The translations under genes were made by a program, and so were the position numbers. Of a stretch of 45,603 nucleotides of DNA, positions 42,001-45,603 are shown in pieces. The first letter of the stretch is position 1, and every line of letters begins with the position of its first letter. The DNA comes from Planctomycetota bacterium (GTDB lineage Bacteria; Planctomycetota; UBA8108; JACQVS01), in the NCBI GenBank assembly GCA_028280485.1, contig JANQLS010000024.1, positions 1 to 45,603 of the forward strand, in the 5' to 3' direction. The notes below the pieces were generated by a model. It did not search any database. It saw nothing but the letters and a program-made list of their open reading frames with translations, and had not been told where the DNA came from.

Positions 42001-42141
42001 TCCTTGAAGACCTGCGAGAACGAAAGGACTCGTGCTGTCATTATTCGCGGGTTGAGCATCGAGCGTTCGCCCCCCCATTAAGAACAAACTAAATGCTAAA
42101 ACGACAACACTGTAGGACAAGAGAGTTCGATCTCTATACAT
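39073..42141 (-). CDS. Secreted trypsin-like paralog with degenerate catalytic triad (pseudoprotease)
   Basis: A 1022-residue protein with the same order of parts as its downstream neighbour: signal peptide (about 1-30), four PPC-like repeats (about 33-160, 167-297, 302-430, 436-553), S1-like domain (about 650-825) and dockerin-like tail (931-1003, RGDCNADGNTQSVTD and CDVNADGDAGGVTD). In the protease domain the His position reads TAGGC (G683, codon GGT) and the Ser position reads GNPGS (P803, codon CCT). D734 in EDWAVVKL is retained. It is therefore predicted to be catalytically dead. The frame is open over the whole length, so it is maintained, perhaps as a binding or regulatory partner of the active paralog. 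It is first in the operon. Confidence 0.9.
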   Translation of the reverse strand: MYRDRTLLSYSVVVLAFSLFLMGGRTLDAQPANNDSTSPFVLAGLQGSGEGTNVAATAGPLDAQFLQIGGLVSNAVVWWSWTAPADAPGAVTFSTEGSEIDTVIGVIQDLQNGFVQLRSFNDDFGGRTSSSSSVLTEPGGLYLIFVGGLGPATGDIKINFEAHEPISADGFNGSEELTGREGEILRSNERSTTEFHVGEPFPLDLPPLTSTWYSWNAPDDEVHRAVFTTKGSSYDTVMAIYDISDGTISVDNLMGQDDDGPGDDSRVLFTTARNNPYLIQIIGFMGQQGRLNLKWEVGDAPANDHFVDAEAIEGESGKVTASNMFATAEDDEPDHELNNPAEASLWWKWTAPEDVAGIVEFTTEGTDINPVLSAYVGDDLVNLLRLDRDSDSAGVGNARIAFLSAPGVTFHIAVDGQFGDIGEFDLSWRFLPSASSDDFSEGELLTESCGHFERGFLQASSEPNEPDHGDSIWYRYEAPFDGQAFFNTFGSNIDTGISVYTGESLDALTPVASNDDTDETEKAASVLFDISGGQTYHIAVTAEAQDGLLSFTWGALSTCSPPIEAYGPSPEPALLDVNPSTTLSWNAGDRSAQAVEKAIYNEDDRLDLYQVEDPEVLELADSTVALIPWSNLIDQGDGTYQIESTSLAETYELCDGEAFADQPSPGICSGFLIASDLIATAGGCVDPNADCESLAIVFGFSMTDAKNTLVQIDASQVYSCQGVVDRKAEPGGEDWAVVKLDRTVPDHQPLRVRRDGEIERGDDLFMIGNPLGLPTKVVGGASVLLTPEEKTFVANLDSLIGNPGSPIFNAETHLVEGILVRGERSLVTEGTCFRVNECLSRNCFPSEILKVDLFSEYFAPHPEDSRYEIVVRNCITDEETRHETQDNFLKLDLEPETAYCWRVITHTECGTSEGPEWGFRTGEEVAGAKFLRGDCNADGNTQSVTDVVFLLEWSFLGSVQPQCTAACDVNADGDAGGVTDAIYLLSHNFLGDAPPPAPYPACGLSDVETDVTLGCEAPPACP

Positions 42142-42507
42142 ATGTTCTGACCCATTAAAAAGCAGCTCTTCTCCATTTGACGCTGTTCAACTTTAGGACC
42201 AACGATCAGTTCAAAAAGAGCTTAATAAAATGAATTTGACCCAAACCTAATCATCAGGCGGAAAATTCCAGTATACCCCCTCTAAGTACCGTTAAGAAAA
42301 GGATTACCGAAATAACTAATGGCTCCTAAAAGAGCTCCCTGAGCAAGTTAATAGTCCCCTACATTCGACATCTATATTAATAACAAAAACTTATAACAAT
42401 CCGTTATGATGTTCATTTAATTGTTTAGGCAGATCTAAGCAAAAAATAACTGCCCCAAAACTCGGTGCAGATTGAGTCGAACGCTAAAATTCAAAATTGA
42501 GAGCCCT
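42142..42507. other. Divergent intergenic region, about 366 bp
   Basis: It separates the protease operon (-) from the Gfo/Idh/MocA gene (+) and is AT-rich. ATAAC-AATCC-GTTAT (42393-42407) is a 5+5 bp dyad that also contains TTATGAT, a possible -10-like element. No other gene or terminator is seen. The TTG-started extension of the downstream gene (42472) falls here and is rejected. Confidence 0.4.
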
Positions 42508-43833
42508 ATGAAATCTTCGAACTCCCATCCTAAAAATCGATCCCATGTTGACCGACGAAGTTTCTTAAAATCGACGCTCGCCACTACGACTGCCCTCAGC
42601 ATTCCGGGGATCTTACCGGGAGGTATCGTCGGTAAAAATGCTCCTTCAGAAAAAATTACGGCTGGGTTCATCGGAGTGGGTGGTCATGGCACTCACCGAA
42701 ATTTAGCTCTCTTTTTAAGGCAACCCGATGCCAAAGCCGTGGCGGTCTGCGACGTTTTCAAAAGCCGAAGAGAAAACGCGAAAAAGATCGTCAATTCAAA
42801 GTACAAGAATAGCGACTGCTCTTCGTACGAAGATTTTAGAGAAATCATCAATCGAAAAGATATCGACGCCGTTCAAATCTCAACTCCCGATCACTGGCAC
42901 GCCTTGATGTCTCTGATGGCTATCGAGCAAGGAAAAGATGTGATCTGTGAAAAACCAACTTTGACGATCGAAGAAGGCCGCTTAGTTGCGGATGCAGTTA
43001 AGAAAAAGAAAGCCGTCTTTCAAACCTCAACTGAAGATCGAAGTTACAAGTGCTACCACCATATGGCGGAAGCCGTTCGCAACGGCTTGATCGGGGAAGT
43101 TAAAGAAGTCGATGTGCGTCTTCCCAACGGAACCAACTACCCCCACGAGCAACCATCGAAGCCACCTAAAGACTTGAACTACGATCTCTGGCTCGGCCCA
43201 GCTCCAGACGCACCGTTCACCAAGAATCGAACGGAGAAGATGCACTGGAGACATATTTGGGATTACTCGGGTGGCATCCTCACCGACTGGGGCATGCATC
43301 AACTCGACACGGTTCAATGGGGTTTGGATACTGAGCGTACGGGCCCAGTTGAAGTTGAAGGATCGGGTACGATCAACGAAGGCAGTATGTATAACACCTT
43401 CATCAAGTATGACGTCACCTTGAAGTATGCGAATGGAATCAAAGTGCGGATTCGCTCAGGGGGCACGGCGATGCGCTTCATCGGAACGAAAGGTTGGGTC
43501 GGCAACGGGCGATTTGCGGGTCCTTTAGAAGCCAGTTCAGAAGAAATTAGAAAGTTTCGCCCTGGCAAAAACGATGTAAATCTCAGAACCAATTACGGAG
43601 GTGAACATCGTGACTTCTTAGATGCCGTTAAATCACGAAAAGAACCTTACTTCCCTGCCGAAGTCGGTCATCGTTGTTCGACCCTTTGTCACTTAGGTAA
43701 TGTCGCCATGCTCCTCAAGCGAAAGATCAAATGGGATCCCGTTAAAGAGCGCGTCATCGATGATTCGGAAGCCAACAACCTCAACGTGGTTTCAAGAAAA
43801 CTTCGCGCCCCGTGGAAGTACCCGAAGATCTAG
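42508..43833 (+). CDS. Tat-exported Gfo/Idh/MocA-family oxidoreductase
   Basis: A 441-residue protein. The start at 42508 is preferred: it places a twin-arginine signal (DRRSFLKS, 15-22, then a hydrophobic stretch to about 40) near the N-terminus. The Rossmann motif is GFIGVGGHG (53-61), with a D82 pocket acid in VAVCDVF. Family signatures are STPDHWH (125-131), the catalytic EKP (148-150), WDYSGGILTDWGMHQLD (251-267) with D260 and H264, and NYGGEHRDFLDAVKSRKEP. Export before folding, with NAD(P) already bound, is the known habit of such planctomycete proteins. The substrate is probably a sugar or polyol derivative but is not determinable. A terminator hairpin follows the stop. Confidence 0.93.
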   Translation: MKSSNSHPKNRSHVDRRSFLKSTLATTTALSIPGILPGGIVGKNAPSEKITAGFIGVGGHGTHRNLALFLRQPDAKAVAVCDVFKSRRENAKKIVNSKYKNSDCSSYEDFREIINRKDIDAVQISTPDHWHALMSLMAIEQGKDVICEKPTLTIEEGRLVADAVKKKKAVFQTSTEDRSYKCYHHMAEAVRNGLIGEVKEVDVRLPNGTNYPHEQPSKPPKDLNYDLWLGPAPDAPFTKNRTEKMHWRHIWDYSGGILTDWGMHQLDTVQWGLDTERTGPVEVEGSGTINEGSMYNTFIKYDVTLKYANGIKVRIRSGGTAMRFIGTKGWVGNGRFAGPLEASSEEIRKFRPGKNDVNLRTNYGGEHRDFLDAVKSRKEPYFPAEVGHRCSTLCHLGNVAMLLKRKIKWDPVKERVIDDSEANNLNVVSRKLRAPWKYPKI

Positions 43834-43840
43834 GTTAGTA

Positions 43841-43864
43841 GGCACACGCCGTGTGCCGTTTTTT
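43841..43864 (+). terminator. Intrinsic terminator built from a TAGTAGGC-type palindrome
   Basis: GGCACAC/GTGTGCC (43841-43847 and 43851-43857, loop GCC) is followed by G and six T residues. The preceding TTAGTA and trailing CGT match the form of the TAGTAGGC...CGT palindromes at 26638 and 27045, so a dispersed palindrome seems to act as terminator here. Confidence 0.85.
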
Positions 43865-43925
43865 ACAAAGTAAATAATCGATTTATAACTTCCCTTAACT
43901 TAAAGCCTACACTCAAACAAATTCA

Positions 43926-43985
43926 TTAACTAGCCCGAAGCGCTAGCGAGGGTTCTTCCCCTCGCTAACGCTTTGGGCTAGTTAA
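43926..43985. repeat. 27-bp inverted repeat (near-copy of the hairpin at 11122)
   Basis: Arms 43926-43952 and 43959-43985 match with two mismatches and a 6-nt loop. The left arm is identical to that at 11126-11150 (TTAACTAGCCCGAAGCGCTA then GCGAGGG). The right arm has diverged at two positions, as expected of a decaying repeat. Confidence 0.88.
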
Positions 43986-44006
43986 GGGACTTCCCAAATA
44001 ATTCTT

Positions 44007-44900
44007 CTACAACTCTTTCTCAGCATCCTCAGGATGATTAAACAACTGAGGCTCACTTGTATCCATCAACGCTTCCCGGTGTACCTCAGGAAACCGTGAG
44101 AGCCACTCTTCAGTAGGCTCCCCTTCAAATTGTCGGTGGGCATAGCCACTGAGGCGACAAAGTTCTTTTTCAACTCGGTCTCGAAATCTCTTTTCAGCAC
44201 GAGGGCCTTCCTCAGGCTCCGGAGGCTCAAAGGGGCCTTGATAGAGGAATAATATCTTATTGAATGGCAGTGGGATCATAGTGCGGTCCCAAGTGGGGAT
44301 CCGAAAGTACCGCTTCATCCACGAGCGACAAATCCCAACCGGAACTCTCGCTCCGATTGCCGTACGCACTGCCCCCCTTTTCATTCGAAACGCCGGGCCG
44401 GTAGATCCATCGCAAGCGATGGCGTAAGCGACCCCTTCATCACTTTTCATCGTTTCGACGAGTTCATCGACAAGCGTTTGGATCTGCCGAACGCCATCCG
44501 TTTGTGATCCCCCACCCATGATGGTTCCCGACCCGAGTGGCTTGACCACTCGGTCGACAAAATCGCCGAAGTCACTCTGGCTGACTAAGACATAACCTTT
44601 CCATTTCGCGAGTTGATAGAGGGTGAGGAAGGATTCTTCATGCCAAAGAGCGTAGACACATCCCCGTCCTTCCGATCGATGGTAGTGAGGAGTGTACCCT
44701 CTCACTTCAACCTTACTAGTTTTAATCACGAAGGCCATATACCAACGATAAAGCGTCGGTAAGAAGAACATCGCAAAAAGAAATAAGCCTCGACGTACCT
44801 TCTTCTTCACACGCCTTTTCAGAGAGCGTTTATGCCTTCCTTCTCTTCTAACTTTACGTTGAATCTTCGGGCGCGAGGCGATGGGTTTTTCGGAGTTCAT
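44007..44900 (-). CDS. DUF374-type lysophospholipid acyltransferase-like protein
   Basis: A 297-residue protein. The first 37 residues are strongly basic (RRVKKKVRR), followed by a membrane segment (38-58). The DUF374/acyltransferase core has an ALWHEESF motif (84-91, with the catalytic His H87), VLVSQSDFGDFVDRVV and GGGSQTDGVRQI. Next come the family hallmark DGSTGPAFRMKRGAVRTA (164-181) and a VPV segment. Members are related to LpxL/PlsC-type acyltransferases and have been linked to lipid A or phospholipid acylation. Asp is absent at the H-x4-D position (H-E-E-S-F), as is common in this branch. It suggests envelope-lipid modification. The C-terminal 60 residues are extra and acidic. No clear Shine-Dalgarno is seen. 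Confidence 0.85.
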   Translation of the reverse strand: MNSEKPIASRPKIQRKVRREGRHKRSLKRRVKKKVRRGLFLFAMFFLPTLYRWYMAFVIKTSKVEVRGYTPHYHRSEGRGCVYALWHEESFLTLYQLAKWKGYVLVSQSDFGDFVDRVVKPLGSGTIMGGGSQTDGVRQIQTLVDELVETMKSDEGVAYAIACDGSTGPAFRMKRGAVRTAIGARVPVGICRSWMKRYFRIPTWDRTMIPLPFNKILFLYQGPFEPPEPEEGPRAEKRFRDRVEKELCRLSGYAHRQFEGEPTEEWLSRFPEVHREALMDTSEPQLFNHPEDAEKEL

Positions 44901-44970
44901 ATTAAATTCAGTTGTTCTTCACGGCTAAATTAGGCCCATAACGAGAAACGTGTTAAAAGAGGTGACACCA

Positions 44971-45603
44971 TCAATTCGTTATAAAAGTCACTCCAGCTGA
45001 AAATTTTTCAAAAGAAACTTTAATCTGACTCATACCTTTTTGGTCGAAATGCGCAACCCCATTTTTATCAACGCGAACATTATCTGGGATGGACGATTCA
45101 TACTGAACATCGTGAGGGTCTAGAATGACTCTCAAATCATCGAGCGCACCACCCTTGAGCTTTCCTATTGTGTAGATTGGGAATTGCGCCCCTTGGGGTA
45201 AAGCCATAATCGTAGGAGCAACTTTTAAGTCTGTTGCATTTTCGGTAACCAATGCTTCTTTGGTGATTTGAGGGTAAGCAAAAGCAATTCTATCGTGATT
45301 GGCGTTCGCCGCAGCCCCTCCCGCTAACGTGAGAAAAGTAGCCCCCTCTGGGATACGACGTTGAACAAATGCTCCCTCATTACTAGCTTTATAAAAAAAA
45401 TGGGTCTCGATCACAGCATTTGAATTTGAAAAAATAATATATAGATTCGCCGCTCCATTTAATTTTCCATCTACAAACATCTCTCCCAAAATCGTGGAAA
45501 AGTAAACCACCTGATCCTTTCCGTAAGCTTTTCGAATAGCTTTTAAATCAAATGTAATTCCCTTGCTGACTTTCCCCCTAATACCTCGATAAAACTTTCC
45601 GTG
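44971..45603 (-). CDS. Hypothetical protein, 5' end cut by the window edge
   Basis: The frame is open from the stop at 44971 to the last base, with no in-frame stop for 31 codons upstream of the GTG at 45510. So the gene starts outside the window, and 45510 is not a reliable start. The visible 210 residues are beta-rich (GKFYRGIRGKV, LYIIFSNSNAVIETHFFYK, RRIPEGATFLTLAGG, APTIMALPQGAQFPIYTIG), with a C-terminal strand series ending FSAGVTFITN. It looks like an exported or surface beta-protein, but no family is recognised. It is 70 bp upstream of the acyltransferase gene on the same strand. Confidence 0.75.
   Translation of the reverse strand, partial: HGKFYRGIRGKVSKGITFDLKAIRKAYGKDQVVYFSTILGEMFVDGKLNGAANLYIIFSNSNAVIETHFFYKASNEGAFVQRRIPEGATFLTLAGGAAANANHDRIAFAYPQITKEALVTENATDLKVAPTIMALPQGAQFPIYTIGKLKGGALDDLRVILDPHDVQYESSIPDNVRVDKNGVAHFDQKGMSQIKVSFEKFSAGVTFITN

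Overview
The window looks like a chromosomal segment from a member of the Planctomycetota or a close PVC relative. This is inferred from protein style, not from a marker gene. The clues are dockerin-like C-termini built on an RGDCNxDG signature, very large secreted PQQ-type beta-propeller proteins, a Tat-exported Gfo/Idh/MocA oxidoreductase, MCE/Mla lipid transport, and many GC-rich palindromes between genes. Base composition is moderate, coding density is ordinary, and I see no rRNA, tRNA, CRISPR array or intact transposase.

Layout. 1-890 is a non-coding repeat region with a 105-bp direct repeat and a cluster of hairpins. 891-5040 carries a hybrid histidine kinase (REC-HisKA-HATPase-REC), a small zinc-ribbon protein on the other strand, and a translationally coupled pair (acidic protein plus REC-GAF-like regulator). 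5376-12852 holds a giant exported PQQ/TPR/CBM9-like protein and a WPF-repeat lipoprotein. 13143-15987 is an MlaE-MlaF-MlaD lipid transport operon, followed by lepA and a hemW-like gene. 19545-20764 has a DUF1566 exported protein and a small acidic protein, each followed by a strong terminator.

20848-23664 (minus strand) encodes a MamK-like bacterial actin behind a large Lys/Glu-rich coiled-coil protein, the most interesting gene pair here. 24216-26564 is an NfeD/flotillin membrane-microdomain pair. 26604-28950 is an AI-2E-type permease gene embedded between nested inverted repeats. Next come a small membrane protein, a ZIP-like/ArsP-like fused metal permease, and a sensor kinase whose H-box histidine is replaced by arginine.

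33422-42141 is all on the minus strand: a DinB-like protein coupled to a PQQ lipoprotein with an embedded EF-hand pair, a sirtuin, and two tandem paralogous secreted trypsin-like proteins. One of the paralogs keeps His-Asp-Ser; the other has lost both His and Ser. The window ends with a Tat-exported Gfo/Idh/MocA protein, a DUF374-type acyltransferase and a gene cut by the right edge.

Functional themes are envelope biology (lipid traffic, flotillin, lipoproteins, exported propellers and proteases), cytoskeleton (MamK-like filament) and signalling without DNA-binding outputs. A second theme is the dispersed palindromic repeats at 11122-11187, 26638-27071, 28423-28941 and 43926-43985. They share sequence modules in opposite arrangements, so they look like a mobile or REPIN-like repeat family.
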